NCBI GenBank assembly: GCA_003663695.1 | Contig: QMUB01000083.1 | Span: 1 to 6,200 of the forward strand | Source of the DNA: Thermococci archaeon | GTDB lineage: Archaea > Methanobacteriota_B > Thermococci > Thermococcales > Thermococcaceae | DNA: 6,200 bases | Reading direction: 5' to 3' | In this document: positions 5,899 through 6,200 of the stretch, one piece after another | How the letters are laid out: every line of letters starts with the position of its first letter | Numbering within the stretch: position 1 is the first letter of the stretch | Translations under genes and position numbers: made by a program | Notes under the pieces: generated by a model | What the model saw: only the letters and a program-made list of their open reading frames with translations | What the model was told of the DNA's origin: nothing | Databases searched by the model: none

Positions 5899-5910
5899 GA
5901 TATATAAACA
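5899..5910 (-). promoter_or_regulatory. TATA box of the AbrB-PhoU gene
   Basis: The minus strand reads TGTTTATATATC, the best archaeal TATA match in the window, with an A-rich BRE-like CCAAA just upstream. Start of transcription is expected near 5878-5880, giving a leader of about 25 bases that includes the AGGTGA site. It occupies the 88-bp gap after iorB, so the gene is likely transcribed on its own, not only by readthrough from iorB. It overlaps a GTGATA half-site but no complete TATCAC-N5-GTGATA palindrome. Confidence 0.72.
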
Positions 5911-5942
5911 TTTGGATAGAAGTGAGGTAATAGAGGGGAATA

Positions 5943-6200
5943 TCAAAGCTTGGCGAGTTCAATTCCCCTCTCCAGGGCCCTGAAATTGGTTTCCCACAGT
6001 TTTTCTTTGAGTATTTCTCTAATTCCCTCTTTAAGGCTCTCCTTCTTTAGAGGAATGAGACCCTTTCCGTAGGCATAGCCGAGCATGAGAACCCCAAGAG
6101 TTCGGGAATTAATTTTATCTGCCTCATCCTGGAAGTTTCTGACATCTATAGGACATATCCTCGAGATTGCTGCCCTAACTTCGTCTATAGAGGGATAACG
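5943..6200 (-). CDS. iorB: Indolepyruvate:ferredoxin oxidoreductase subunit beta, C-terminal end (partial)
   Basis: The minus strand is open from the window edge (first full codon at 6200) to TGA at 5943-5945, giving 85 residues. It begins RYPSIDEVRAAISRICPIDV and contains NSRTLGVLMLGYAYGKGLIP, LKKESLKEGI and ETNFRALERGIELAKL. This is the C-terminal part of a 2-oxoacid:ferredoxin oxidoreductase gamma-type domain, and matches my memory of Thermococcales IorB, a protein of about 200 residues. With IorA it oxidatively decarboxylates aryl pyruvates from aromatic amino-acid breakdown to aryl-acetyl-CoA, reducing ferredoxin, in the cytosol. The N-terminal half and any iorA lie beyond the window. 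Another gamma-type oxidoreductase subunit is possible but less likely. No clear T-tract follows the stop; the gap holds a pyrimidine-rich stretch (minus strand CCCCTCTATT) before the next promoter. Confidence 0.84.
   Translation of the reverse strand, partial: RYPSIDEVRAAISRICPIDVRNFQDEADKINSRTLGVLMLGYAYGKGLIPLKKESLKEGIREILKEKLWETNFRALERGIELAKL

Noticed and set aside
5893..5902. GTGATA half of a Thermococcales glycolytic-type palindrome (TATCAC-N5-GTGATA)
   Set aside because: Only one half-site is present, and it overlaps the TATA box, which explains the sequence.
5855..5962. 36-codon N-terminal extension of the AbrB-PhoU reading frame
   Set aside because: It would run through the gene's own TATA box and past the iorB stop, has no ribosome binding site, and does not resemble the AbrB domain that begins right at ATG 5854.

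Overview
The window reads as chromosomal DNA from a hyperthermophilic euryarchaeon of the order Thermococcales (Thermococcus, Pyrococcus or Palaeococcus; I cannot fix the genus). The signs are the protein families: the methionine aminopeptidase tail, the plant-type asparaginase, the long Trm10 protein and the indolepyruvate oxidoreductase tail all look like Thermococcales versions as I remember them. Archaeal signals agree: GGTGA-type ribosome binding sites 4 to 6 bases before ATG, and TATA-type promoters. Gene packing is dense. I see no mobile element, CRISPR array, tRNA, rRNA or plasmid-type gene.

Layout, left to right. Positions 1-114 (+) hold the last 37 codons of methionine aminopeptidase. 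Facing it is a tight three-gene minus-strand operon, transcribed right to left: plant-type L-asparaginase (2458-3375), a 12-helix major facilitator transporter (1293-2453) and a Trm10-family tRNA position-9 methyltransferase (134-1261). The end of trm10 carries a 14-bp direct repeat that spills past its stop codon. The asparaginase shares a 211-bp divergent upstream region with a plus-strand neurotransmitter:sodium symporter family transporter (3587-4882). That region contains one TATA-like element per direction and a perfect 15-bp inverted repeat.

The symporter gene converges on a minus-strand AbrB-PhoU fusion protein (4943-5854). The 60-bp gap between them holds a T-rich tract and a 20-bp AAGCTT-centred inverted repeat, a likely two-way terminator. 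The AbrB-PhoU gene has its own strong TATA box in the 88-bp gap behind the C-terminal 85 codons of indolepyruvate:ferredoxin oxidoreductase subunit beta (5943-6200, minus, cut by the window edge).

The genes suggest ordinary peptidolytic life: amino-acid import (symporter), Asn or isoaspartyl-peptide hydrolysis (asparaginase), aromatic 2-oxoacid oxidation (IorB), N-terminal Met removal and tRNA modification. Four annotated starts were moved inward to ATG codons with a good ribosome binding site. I find no clearly undescribed system. The points most worth a second look are the symporter's ion-site substitutions, the unexplained operon partnership, the AbrB-PhoU fusion without phosphate-transport neighbours, and two small repeat structures.
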